6,780 nt of DNA from an uncultured Eubacteriales bacterium (GTDB lineage: Bacteria > Bacillota > Clostridia > Oscillospirales > Acutalibacteraceae). The DNA lies in the NCBI GenBank assembly GCA_900319655.1, contig ONPH01000120.1, positions 1-6,780 of the forward strand, in the 5' to 3' direction. Below are positions 1 to 6,484 of this stretch, piece after piece. The first letter of the stretch is position 1. Every line of letters starts with the position of its first letter. The translations under genes were made by a program, and so were the position numbers. The notes under the pieces were generated by a model. That model was not told the DNA's origin, ran no database searches, and saw only the letters and a program-made list of their open reading frames with translations.

Positions 1-1
1 T

Positions 2-952
2 GACAAGGTTCTCATGGTAGGCGGTTCTTCAAGAATTCCCGCTGTTCAGGAAGCTGTTCAGAAGCTTATCGGCAAGGAGCCGTTCAAGGGCATTAACCCC
101 GACGAGTGCGTTGCAATCGGCGCTTCAATCCAGGCAGGCGTTCTCGGCGGCGAGGTTGACGGACTTCTGCTTCTCGACGTAACTCCCCTTTCTCTCGGCG
201 TTGAGACAATGGGCGGCGTTATGACAAAGATTATCGACAGAAACACAACCATCCCGACCAAAAAGAGCCAGATTTTCTCTACCGCTGCCGACAACCAAAC
301 TCAGGTAGAAATCAACGTTCTCCAGGGTGAACGTGAGTTCGCCCGCGACAACAAGTCGCTCGGTCTGTTCGCTCTCACAGGTATTGCTCCTGCAATGAGA
401 GGTATTCCGCAGATTGAAGTAACCTTCGACATTGACGCAAACGGTATTGTTAACGTATCGGCTAAGGACCTCGGCACAGGCAAGGAGCAGAAGATCACAA
501 TCACTGCTTCGGGCAATATGAGCAAGGACGACATCGACAAGGCTGTTAAGGAAGCCGAGCAGTATGCGGCTGAGGATAAAAAGCGCCGCGAGGAGGTTGA
601 CGCCAAGAATGAGGCTGAGAACCTCGCTTATCAGGCAGAAAAGCTCGTAAACGAGAACGGCGACAAGCTCGCTGACGCTGACAAGACAACAATCAACACC
701 AAGGTTTCGGCTGTAAGAGAAGCAATCTCAAAGAACGACGCAGCTCTTATCAACACAGCTAAGGACGACTTGCAGAAGGCTCTTTATGAGGTTTCTTCAA
801 AGCTCTATCAGCAGGCTGCTCCCCAGGGCAACCCCGGTCAGGCAGGCCCTGATATGGGCGGTGCACAGCCCGGCGCTGACAACGGCAACGGCGGCAACAA
901 CGGCGGAGACCCGAACGTTTACGACGCTGACTTCACAGACGTTAACGAATAA
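2..952 (+). CDS. dnaK: Chaperone protein DnaK (Hsp70), 5'-truncated by the window edge
   Basis: This is the C-terminal half of the ATP-dependent cytosolic chaperone DnaK, which binds unfolded peptides in a cycle driven by DnaJ and GrpE. The frame is already open at base 2 (Asp-Lys-Val-Leu before the first Met at 14), so the true start lies upstream; 316 residues of about 610-620 are present. Visible in order are the end of the ATPase domain ([11 protein letters not shown], then [10 protein letters not shown]), the interdomain linker and start of the substrate domain ([15 protein letters not shown], about residues 54-68), the beta-sandwich, and the helical lid (about 175-270). A Gly/Asn/Pro-rich disordered tail follows, ending in the family's typical acidic [11 protein letters not shown]. 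It stops with TAA at 950-952. No damage is seen. The next gene, dnaJ, starts 397 bp later, which is a long gap for this operon. The identification is secure. Confidence 0.97.
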   Translation, partial: DKVLMVGGSSRIPAVQEAVQKLIGKEPFKGINPDECVAIGASIQAGVLGGEVDGLLLLDVTPLSLGVETMGGVMTKIIDRNTTIPTKKSQIFSTAADNQTQVEINVLQGEREFARDNKSLGLFALTGIAPAMRGIPQIEVTFDIDANGIVNVSAKDLGTGKEQKITITASGNMSKDDIDKAVKEAEQYAAEDKKRREEVDAKNEAENLAYQAEKLVNENGDKLADADKTTINTKVSAVREAISKNDAALINTAKDDLQKALYEVSSKLYQQAAPQGNPGQAGPDMGGAQPGADNGNGGNNGGDPNVYDADFTDVNE

Positions 953-977
953 TTTATCAGTATAAAAGTAATCAAGC

Positions 978-1017
978 ACAGCAAAGGGCGCACATTTTCC
1001 GTGCGCCCAAAAGCTGT
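978..1017 (+). other. GC-rich stem-loop after dnaK, without a U-tract
   Basis: A perfect 8-bp stem (986-993 with 1001-1008, GGGCGCAC/GTGCGCCC) closes a 7-nt loop. An outer helix ACAGC/GCTGT (978-982 with 1013-1017) could stack on it across A-rich internal loops. It starts 26 bp after the dnaK stop. Four A residues follow the stem instead of a T-run, so it is not a standard intrinsic terminator on the + strand. It could instead protect the 3' end of dnaK mRNA, or partly terminate and lower dnaJ expression. That role is inference. Confidence 0.6.
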
Positions 1018-1023
1018 ACTTTG

Positions 1024-1333
1024 AGCTAAATTGCGGCTTGCGCCGCAGCTATATTTGCCTTCGGCAAGCTAAATTACAGCTAACGCTGTAGCTAAATTCG
1101 CTTACGCGAGCTAAATTTGGCTTTGCCAAGCTGTTTGCAACTTTAGCTTTTCGGTTCACCGAAAAATTTAGCTGTTCCCAACGGGAACAATTTAGCTATT
1201 GAGCGAAGCGAAATAATTTAGCTGTTTCCGAAGGAAACAATTTAGCTGCGCCACCGGCGCAATTTAGCTTGCCGAAGGCAAATTTAGCTGCCGCAACGCG
1301 GCAATTTAGCTGCGCCACGGGCGCAATCCAGCT
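1024..1333. repeat. Array of 13 variable-stem hairpins joined by a conserved 9-nt linker, in two inverted arms
   Basis: Thirteen short palindromes, spaced 19-26 nt apart, are separated by a fixed 9-nt linker. In the left arm the linker is AGCTAAATT (1024, 1067, 1090, 1109, with variant AGCTATATT at 1047). In the right arm it is AATTTAGCT (1165, 1189, 1215, 1239, 1261, 1281, 1303, with variant AATCCAGCT at 1325). The arms meet at 1129-1148. Stems are 1032-1047, 1055-1067, 1075-1090, 1098-1109, 1117-1129, 1148-1165, 1174-1188, 1198-1214 (imperfect), 1224-1238, 1248-1260, 1269-1281, 1290-1302 and 1312-1324. Stem sequences differ (e.g. GTTCCC/GGGAAC, GCGCC/GGCGC, TACAGC/GCTGTA), yet both sides match, with loops of 3-4 nt. 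The array fills most of the dnaK-dnaJ gap and abuts the dnaJ ribosome-binding site. It resembles a mosaic of REP-like palindromes, but I do not recognise it as a named family. It has neither identical repeats nor unique spacers, so it is not CRISPR. Confidence 0.93.
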
Positions 1334-1334
1334 G

Positions 1335-1341
1335 AAAGGTG
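1335..1341 (+). promoter_or_regulatory. dnaJ ribosome-binding site (decides the start)
   Basis: AAAGGTG lies about 8-10 nt upstream of the ATG at 1350, immediately after the last linker copy of the hairpin array. The dnaJ frame stays open leftward to 1203, and a TTG at 1269 could be taken as a start. Residues from that TTG would be encoded by the repeat array itself and would precede the conserved J-domain N-terminus MADKRDYYEVLG. The ATG at 1350 is therefore the true start. Confidence 0.8.
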
Positions 1342-1349
1342 TTAATCCA

Positions 1350-2495
1350 ATGGCAGATAAAAGAGATTATTACGAGGTGCTCGGCCTTAACAAGGGCGCG
1401 AGCGACGATGAAATAAAAAAGGCGTACAGACAGAACGCCAAAAAATATCACCCCGACCTTCACCCCGGCGACAAGGCTGCCGAGGAAAAGTTCAAAGAGG
1501 TAAACGAGGCGTACGAGGTTCTGTCCGACAAGGAGAAAAAGGCGCGCTACGACCAGTTCGGCCACGCAGGAGTTGATCCCAACTACGGAGCAGGCGCAGG
1601 CGGCTACGGCGGCAATCCGTTCAACGGCGGAATTGATATCGACGATATTTTCTCGAGCTTTTTCGGCGGCTTCGGCGGAAACCGCGGACGTTCGGCTAAC
1701 CGTCCTCAGCGCGGCAGCGACGTAAACGCCGCTGTGACTATCACATTTGAGGAAGCGGCAAAGGGCTGCAAAAAGACAATAAACTTCAACAGCGTAGACA
1801 ACTGCGACTCCTGTCACGGCACAGGCGCAGAGCCCGGCACTCAGGCAAAGACCTGTTCTGCGTGCGGCGGCTCGGGCAGAGTTACCGTAAATCAGCGCAC
1901 TCCGTTCGGCACGGTGCAGACTCAACGCTCCTGCGACGCCTGTCACGGCACGGGCAAGGTGATCGAGCACCCCTGCCACAAGTGCAACGGCTCCGGCAGA
2001 CACAGAAAGAACCACACGGTTGACGTTTCAATCCCGGCAGGTATTAAAGACCAGATGATGCTCAACGTCAGCGGTCACGGCAACGCCGGCTACAATGGCG
2101 GCCCCAAGGGTGACCTGCACGTTACCGTCAACGTTAAGAACCACAATCTTTTCGAGCGCCGCGGCGACGACGTCTGGTGCGATTTGACCATAACTCTCAC
2201 CCAAGCGGTTTTGGGCTCTGAGGTTGTAGTGCCCACGCTCGACGGCAAGGTTAACTACTCAATCCACGAGGGAACCCAGCCTAACGATGTGTTCAGGCTG
2301 AAGGGCAGGGGAATTCCCCACCTCGGCGGACGCGGCAAGGGCGACCAGTACTGCAGGGTGGTTGTAGAAATACCGAAGAACCTCAACAACAAGCAGAAGG
2401 AGCTTATACGCCAGTTTGAATCGACAACTACCGAGAAAAACTACGCAAAGCGCAAAAACTTCTTTGACAAGCTTAAAGACTTTTTTAACGAATAA
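1350..2495 (+). CDS. dnaJ: Chaperone protein DnaJ (Hsp40, type I)
   Basis: DnaJ is the cytosolic co-chaperone that delivers unfolded proteins to DnaK and stimulates its ATPase. The 381-residue protein has the full type I layout. The J domain covers about residues 5-70 with the HPD motif at 34-36. A Gly/Phe-rich segment follows (about 71-115; note GGYGG and SSFFGGFGG). Four CxxCxGxG zinc-binding repeats come next (Cys152/155, 169/172, 195/198, 209/212), then the C-terminal substrate-binding beta domains and a Lys-rich end. Length is normal and no key residue is missing. The ATG at 1350 is chosen over an upstream in-frame TTG because it follows AAAGGTG and begins the conserved MADKRDYYEVLG. It probably shares a transcript with dnaK, although the intervening hairpin array may alter how much message or protein is made. 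The prmA start lies 2 nt after the stop. Confidence 0.98.
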   Translation: MADKRDYYEVLGLNKGASDDEIKKAYRQNAKKYHPDLHPGDKAAEEKFKEVNEAYEVLSDKEKKARYDQFGHAGVDPNYGAGAGGYGGNPFNGGIDIDDIFSSFFGGFGGNRGRSANRPQRGSDVNAAVTITFEEAAKGCKKTINFNSVDNCDSCHGTGAEPGTQAKTCSACGGSGRVTVNQRTPFGTVQTQRSCDACHGTGKVIEHPCHKCNGSGRHRKNHTVDVSIPAGIKDQMMLNVSGHGNAGYNGGPKGDLHVTVNVKNHNLFERRGDDVWCDLTITLTQAVLGSEVVVPTLDGKVNYSIHEGTQPNDVFRLKGRGIPHLGGRGKGDQYCRVVVEIPKNLNNKQKELIRQFESTTTEKNYAKRKNFFDKLKDFFNE

Positions 2496-2497
2496 TT

Positions 2498-3421
2498 ATG
2501 AATAACTGGACTGAAATAAAAATCGAAGTAAACTCCGCCGACATCGACAAGGCAGGAGATATCGCGAACGTCGTAGTGCCCTACGGAATTTACATAGAGG
2601 ATTACACCAACCTCGAGCAGACCGTTGAGGACATCGCGCACATTGATTTGATTGACGAGGACTTGCTCAAAAAGGACAGGAACAAGGCGTATGTTCACAT
2701 CTACCTTGAGCCGGACGTTTCGCCTGCCGAGGCGGTTGCGTTTTTGAGCGAGCGCTACGACAGCGAAGGCATACGCCACAACATCGAGCTGCTTAACTGC
2801 GCCGAGGAGGATTGGCGCAACAACTGGAAAAAGTACTTTTCTCCGCTCGACGTCGGCACAAAGCTGACAATCGTGCCGAGCTGGTACGAAAATTACGACA
2901 CCCGCGGCAGAACCGCGCTGAACATCGACCCCGGACTGGCTTTCGGCACGGGCGGCCACGAAACCACGCGCCTCTGCCTTGAAATGTGCGAGAAGTATAT
3001 GAAATCCGGCGACACCGTACTCGACGTAGGCTGCGGCAGCGGAATTCTCGGAATTGCCGCTCTGCTGACAGGCGCTTCAAGGGCTGTCGGCGTTGACATC
3101 GACGAGGTTGCAGTGAGAACCGCAAAGGAAAATGCCGAGCTTAACGGCGTTGCGGACAAGTTTACCGCAATTCACGGCAGCTTTACCGACAAGGTCGAGG
3201 GCAAGTTTGACATCGTGCTCGCGAACATCGTAGCCGACGCGATTATCTTCCTCTCAAAGGGCGTTAAGGACTTTATGAAGGAAGGCTCCGTCTACATTAT
3301 GAGCGGAATTATCGACACCCGAGCGGACGAGGTAAAGGCGGAAGTCGGCAAATATTTTGATATAATTGAAGAACACCTTGACGGCGGCTGGGTATGCCTG
3401 GCGGCCAAAGCAAAATCATAA
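2498..3421 (+). CDS. prmA: Ribosomal protein L11 methyltransferase PrmA
   Basis: PrmA uses S-adenosylmethionine to trimethylate ribosomal protein L11 in the cytosol. The 307-residue protein has the family's N-terminal L11-recognition region (about 1-110). It is followed by the hallmark DPGLAFGTGGHETT (144-157), where many homologues read FGTGTHPTT. The SAM-binding motif LDVGCGSG is at 175-182, an acidic strand end VGVDID at 198-202, and the catalytic NIVAD (243-247) stands at the usual N-[IL]-x-A position. Length is typical. The ATG is only 2 nt after the dnaJ stop and no clear Shine-Dalgarno sequence precedes it (AACGAATAATT), so translation is probably coupled to dnaJ. Following dnaJ is the usual place for prmA in Firmicutes. 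A strong terminator starts 5 bp after the stop and ends the operon. The identification is secure. Confidence 0.96.
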   Translation: MNNWTEIKIEVNSADIDKAGDIANVVVPYGIYIEDYTNLEQTVEDIAHIDLIDEDLLKKDRNKAYVHIYLEPDVSPAEAVAFLSERYDSEGIRHNIELLNCAEEDWRNNWKKYFSPLDVGTKLTIVPSWYENYDTRGRTALNIDPGLAFGTGGHETTRLCLEMCEKYMKSGDTVLDVGCGSGILGIAALLTGASRAVGVDIDEVAVRTAKENAELNGVADKFTAIHGSFTDKVEGKFDIVLANIVADAIIFLSKGVKDFMKEGSVYIMSGIIDTRADEVKAEVGKYFDIIEEHLDGGWVCLAAKAKS

Positions 3422-3425
3422 TACT

Positions 3426-3469
3426 AATCCCCGAAGGACGGTTTCATCCTTCGGGGATTTTGGTTTTTT
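3426..3469 (+). terminator. Intrinsic terminator of the dnaK-dnaJ-prmA unit
   Basis: A 13-bp perfect stem (3426-3438 with 3447-3459) encloses an 8-nt loop and is followed by TTGGTTTTTT. The core is CCCCGAAGGA/TCCTTCGGGG. It lies just after prmA and between convergent genes, so it may also stop transcription from the - strand, although the T-run there is weaker. Confidence 0.93.
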
Positions 3470-3473
3470 ATAC

Positions 3474-4225
3474 TTATTTATTTAGCATTTCCTCAAGCTG
3501 AGCGGCGGCTTCGTCGAAGTAGTTGCCCTCGAACATCTCCGCCTTGCCCTCGTCTACCTTCTTTGCAAGCTCGGGATCGATCGGAAGCTTTGCAAGCACT
3601 GTTGTGCCGTGCTTTTCGGCAACCTCGTCAATGTGGCTGTCACCAAACACCGAATGCTTTTTGCCGCAGTCGGGGCATACAAAGTAGCTCATATTCTCTA
3701 CCAAGCCGAGCAGCGGCACGTTCATCATCTCTGCCATTTTAACCGCCTTTTCGACAATCATCGAAACAAGCTCCTGCGGAGAAGCAACTACGATAATGCC
3801 GTCGAGCGGAAGGCTCTGGAACACCGTGAGCGGAATGTCGCCGGTTCCGGGAGGCATATCGACAAACATATAGTCAACGTCGTTCCAAACAACGTCCGTC
3901 CAGAACTGCTTAACGGTTCCGGTAATCATCGGCGCGCGCCATACAACCGGGTCGGTGTCGTTCTTCAAGAGCAGATTGATTGACATAATCTCAATGCCTG
4001 TTTCGGTCTCCGCCGGAAGAATTCCAAACTCGCTGCCCATTGCCTTTTCGGTAATTCCGAACGCCTTGGGGATTGACGGGCCCGTGATATCGGCGTCGAG
4101 AATTGCAACGCTCTTGCCCATACGGTTACGTGCTTAACGCTGCTGTGCGGATTGAGCTCCTCGTGCAAATCCTGCTTGCTGCCGCAGTTGCTGCTGCAGC
4201 TTGAACAATCGTGATTACATCCCAT
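3474..4225 (-). pseudogene. mrp: Mrp/NBP35-family P-loop ATPase (Fe-S carrier), broken by a deletion removing Walker A
   Basis: Mrp proteins are cytosolic ATPases that carry Fe-S clusters. An ATG at 4225 preceded by GGTGA starts a 35-codon segment with the clostridial Cys-rich N-terminus (CNHDCSSCSSNC) and then NPHSSVKHVTV. Family members continue there with a P-loop of the form SGKGGVGKS. Here the frame instead jumps at about 4121 into WARALQF. The rest of the protein resumes in another frame from 4121: GKSVAILDADITGPSIPKAFG, then DMPPGTGD, VENMSYFVCPDC, and a normal C-terminus ending at 3474. Compared with the family, about 23-24 residues (roughly 70 nt, not a multiple of three) are missing, including all of Walker A. 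The internal ATG at 4121 has no ribosome-binding site, and a product from it could not bind ATP in the usual way. Everything else is well preserved, so the loss is recent or an assembly error. Confidence 0.88.
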
Positions 4226-4256
4226 AATTTTCACCAATTTCCTTAATATTTTTCTT

Positions 4257-4288
4257 CTCAAAAGAATAGGGCAGCCTGAGCTGCCCTA
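4257..4288 (-). terminator. Hairpin terminator between the membrane-protein gene and mrp
   Basis: A 9-bp perfect stem (4267-4275 with 4280-4288, core AGGGCAGC/GCTGCCCT) with a 4-nt loop lies 26 bp after the end of the membrane-protein gene. On the - strand it is followed by TTCTTTTGAG, a short T-run. On the + strand ACTTTTTATT follows, so it could work in both directions. It separates mrp from the gene upstream of it. Confidence 0.75.
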
Positions 4289-4313
4289 CTTTTTATTCAG
4301 GGTAATAATAATA

Positions 4314-4931
4314 TTATTCCGCTGTATCCTCGGTTTTATCCTCGGCTTTTACGTCCTCGGCAGGAGCTTCCGCTGCTTCCTGAACTTCATCGGCAGCTTC
4401 CTGAACTGCTTCTTCGGTCTCAGCGGTTTCTTCCTTAGCGGCTTCGATAACGTCAGCCTCAATTCCGCCCTCAAGAACGGTAGTCTCCTCTGCCTCGGGC
4501 TCATCGTCGGGCTTGAGCTCAAATCCGCTGAAGAAGGTGTACGGGATTCCGTAACCGAGCGCAACGCTTGCCAAAGCCACGATAACGCTTACTGTGCCGT
4601 TGTTTGAAGCAAAAACGCTGTTGAGCGGCATAAACTTAGCCATTGAAGCGATGATGATGTACAGCGAGGGGAGTACAAGAATAACGAGTGTAAGCGGCGA
4701 AAAACGCTTAACCGCCTTGCCGTCACCAACTCTTGTAGCGTAGAACACCAAAAGTCCGAATACAACGTAGATAAGCGAGGTTACAAGCTGTCCTGCAACG
4801 CTGAGCTTTCCGTCAGCGCCTGTGAGGTTAGCCGCGAACTGCGAAAAGAACTGTGCGCATACGATAAATGCCAAAATCAAAAATGCCGAGAAAAACAGGT
4901 TTACGGTTTCTCTCTTATTCGGTTTCTTCAA
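4314..4931 (-). CDS. Four-helix membrane protein with a long acidic C-terminal tail, function unknown
   Basis: I do not recognise this 205-residue protein as a named family. A basic N-terminus (MKKPNKRE) precedes four hydrophobic segments at about 11-33, 46-66, 79-100 and 113-136. A tail of about 65 residues, built almost only from Glu, Ala, Asp, Thr and Val, runs to the end (e.g. AAKEETAETEEAVQEAADEV) and could form a helix or stay disordered. The basic N-terminus suggests both ends face the cytoplasm. The start is TTG at 4931: GGAGGT at 4940-4945 is spaced 8 nt from it, an in-frame TGA at 4935-4937 rules out any longer form beyond one ATT codon, and the only nearby ATG (4936-4938) is in another frame. 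A promoter candidate with an inverted repeat precedes it and a hairpin terminator follows, so it is probably transcribed alone. It may be lineage-specific. Confidence 0.8.
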   Translation of the reverse strand: MKKPNKRETVNLFFSAFLILAFIVCAQFFSQFAANLTGADGKLSVAGQLVTSLIYVVFGLLVFYATRVGDGKAVKRFSPLTLVILVLPSLYIIIASMAKFMPLNSVFASNNGTVSVIVALASVALGYGIPYTFFSGFELKPDDEPEAEETTVLEGGIEADVIEAAKEETAETEEAVQEAADEVQEAAEAPAEDVKAEDKTEDTAE

Positions 4932-4939
4932 AATTCATT

Positions 4940-4945
4940 ACCTCC
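4940..4945 (-). promoter_or_regulatory. Strong ribosome-binding site that fixes a TTG start
   Basis: GGAGGT is a near-perfect Shine-Dalgarno sequence. The ATG at 4938-4936 is only 1 nt away, out of frame, and encodes just seven residues before a stop. The TTG at 4931 is at ideal spacing and opens the 205-residue frame. Confidence 0.8.
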
Positions 4946-4973
4946 AATATAGTATGGGTTTTGCCCTTATATC

Positions 4974-5002
4974 ACTTTATCACAAATGATAAAAAATTGC
5001 AA
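4974..5002 (-). promoter_or_regulatory. Promoter candidate with an operator-like inverted repeat, for the membrane-protein gene
   Basis: On the - strand TTGCAA (5002-4997) and TAAAGT (4979-4974) are 17 nt apart, each matching 4 of 6 bases of the -35 and -10 consensus. A perfect inverted repeat, TTTATCA/TGATAAA with a 4-nt gap, occupies 4976-4993. It covers most of the spacer and overlaps the -10 box, the usual place for a repressor site. The repeat is plainly visible; the promoter and repressor roles are inference. Confidence 0.5.
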
Positions 5003-5030
5003 GTGCACAACGAAAAATACTCAGTTTTGC

Positions 5031-5059
5031 AAACAAAAGCGGAGCCCTTCGGCTCCGCT
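5031..5059 (-). terminator. Intrinsic terminator of the dockerin gene
   Basis: A 9-bp perfect stem (5038-5046 with 5051-5059, AGCGGAGCC/GGCTCCGCT) with a 4-nt loop is followed on the - strand by TTTTGTTT. It lies about 40 bp after the dockerin gene stop. The + strand side also carries a T-run (GTTTTTATTT), so it may act in both directions. Confidence 0.9.
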
Positions 5060-5098
5060 CCGTTTTTATTTATTCGGTTTTGTCTGAAAAGTCAGCGG

Positions 5099-6484
5099 TT
5101 AGGCTGTCCAGTAATCCCACGAATTTGATGGAACTGTATAAAGCTTTCCGTCGGTAATATCAAGGTTAGCCGACTGGTTCCACTTGTTGTTCCAGTTGTT
5201 GGCTGTTGCCGAAGGATTCATACGGACAAAGATAACCTTATCCCATGTGCCTTCGGGAATTGTTACTGTATAAGTGCCGTCGCCAACTGCTGTCATATCA
5301 GCCCAAGCGTTTGTGCCGGTGCTGTCGTTAAATACATAGATAGCAAAACGTGCGCCGTCGTTTGCCCAATTATTAGGCTGGAGCTTTACAGTTGTGCCTG
5401 TCGGCTCGGGATCGGGAGTAGGATCCTCAGTGGGCTGAGTTTCCTCGCCTACGAGAGTTACCTGGTAGTTGTTGCCTTCTTTTTCATCTACCGTGTACCA
5501 CTGTGCACCGTCTGCGATATCTGTCTTGATATCTACAGTCTGGTTGCCGTTGCCGTTGAAGATGATTCCTTCTACGTCCGCGGGAATTTCTGCGATGTAT
5601 ACCTGCTGACCGAAGTCGTTAACCTCAGCTTTTTCCATAGCTGTTCCGGGCCATTCTGCGCCGTTATCCCAGTAGTAAACGTGTACGTCGCCCCATCCGA
5701 GTGCGTCTGTAAACTTAACTGTGATTGTTCCGGCAGGTGCTGCTGTGCCGGGCTCTGTGGGCTCGGGAGCTACTGTTGTATCAGGCTCGGCTGTAGGAGC
5801 TTCCTTAGCCTCTAAATAGATTACGCCCTTGAACCAATCTTCGCCGCCCTGTCCGTCGGGACGGAAGTAAAGGTCATAAGTGCCGTCTGCCGTGATTTCG
5901 CCGTGCTGACCGTAGTTGTCGTTATATCCGTTGGGGAACCACATTCTGGGTTCTGCTCCTGCTACGGAATAAGCAACCTTGAATTTGTCTGTAGTTTTGA
6001 GTTTAAGTCCTGTGAACACAAACTCGCCGTCGGCTGCCTCGTTAGCAGTAAGCTTATAGTCATCGCTTACTGACCAGCCGTTCATTGTTCCCAAGATGTA
6101 ATAATCGCCCTCGGGAGCTTCTGTGGGCTCTTCGATCGTTGTCGGCTCGGTAGGAACCTTATCCTCAACCGGGAATTTGCTGATTCTGTCAACAACAAAC
6201 TTCTGAACAAGTGTTGCGTCGAGAATATCAACTTCTCCGTCGCCGTTAACGTCACCCAAAATCTTTTGTTCATTGTCAAGAGTAGCTTTGTCGACCGAAT
6301 ACTTCTGAACTAAAGTGGCGTCAATGATATCGATAACGCCGTCGCGGTTGACATCACCGAACTCATAAGATGAACCGGGTGCCTTGGATGAATGGTCAAA
6401 TGCTGAAATCGGTAAAATCGAGAAGCTCGATAACGCGATAAGAACCGCTAACAACACGCTGACCAGCTTTGTTGTTCGTTTCAT
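5099..6484 (-). CDS. Secreted dockerin protein with three putative carbohydrate-binding modules (CBM26-like)
   Basis: This 461-residue exported protein probably docks onto a cohesin-bearing scaffold and binds starch or a related glycan. A signal peptide covers 1-28 (basic MKRTTK, hydrophobic core, likely cut after PISA). A two-repeat dockerin follows at about 43-103; both calcium loops are intact (D44-N46-D48-D52-D55 and D78-N80-D82-D86-D89), each followed by ATLVQK. Thr/Pro/Glu-rich linkers (105-126, 227-252, 346-364) separate three beta-rich modules. Module 127-227 has [10 protein letters not shown] and [11 protein letters not shown]. Module 252-346 has [17 protein letters not shown] and [13 protein letters not shown], the pattern of CBM26-type starch-binding domains. 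Module 364-461 is Trp-rich ([24 protein letters not shown]). No catalytic domain is visible. The dockerin is N-terminal, whereas most are C-terminal. The ATG at 6484 follows AAAGGATG. The first and third modules are called carbohydrate-binding only by analogy. Confidence 0.9.
   Translation of the reverse strand: MKRTTKLVSVLLAVLIALSSFSILPISAFDHSSKAPGSSYEFGDVNRDGVIDIIDATLVQKYSVDKATLDNEQKILGDVNGDGEVDILDATLVQKFVVDRISKFPVEDKVPTEPTTIEEPTEAPEGDYYILGTMNGWSVSDDYKLTANEAADGEFVFTGLKLKTTDKFKVAYSVAGAEPRMWFPNGYNDNYGQHGEITADGTYDLYFRPDGQGGEDWFKGVIYLEAKEAPTAEPDTTVAPEPTEPGTAAPAGTITVKFTDALGWGDVHVYYWDNGAEWPGTAMEKAEVNDFGQQVYIAEIPADVEGIIFNGNGNQTVDIKTDIADGAQWYTVDEKEGNNYQVTLVGEETQPTEDPTPDPEPTGTTVKLQPNNWANDGARFAIYVFNDSTGTNAWADMTAVGDGTYTVTIPEGTWDKVIFVRMNPSATANNWNNKWNQSANLDITDGKLYTVPSNSWDYWTA

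Noticed and set aside
986..1008. Canonical intrinsic terminator for dnaK
   Set aside because: The stem is strong but is followed by AAAA and no T-run, so it is reported only as a stem-loop.
1024..1333. CRISPR array
   Set aside because: The constant part is only 9 nt, the variable parts are palindromes and not unique spacers, the orientation flips once, and no cas gene is present.
1269..1349. N-terminal extension of DnaJ from a TTG at 1269
   Set aside because: The extra 27 residues are encoded by the hairpin array, and the ATG at 1350 has a proper ribosome-binding site and starts the conserved J-domain sequence.
1284..2015. Long - strand reading frame opposite dnaJ (243 codons)
   Set aside because: It is antisense to a fully conserved dnaJ, has no recognisable domain, and arises from the GC-rich codon pattern. 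Other antisense frames over dnaK, prmA and mrp were dropped for the same reason.
3474..4121. A functional short Mrp starting at the ATG at 4121
   Set aside because: No ribosome-binding site precedes it, and the product would lack the P-loop that the family needs, while the matching N-terminus sits just upstream in another frame.
4868..5128. + strand reading frame of 86 codons
   Set aside because: It crosses a promoter, a terminator hairpin and the ends of two genes, and has no recognisable motif.
6481..6484. Operon of carboxyltransferase and dockerin through an ATGA overlap
   Set aside because: The overlap involves a meaningless readthrough tail, and a promoter-like TATAAT and a ribosome-binding site lie just before the dockerin start.
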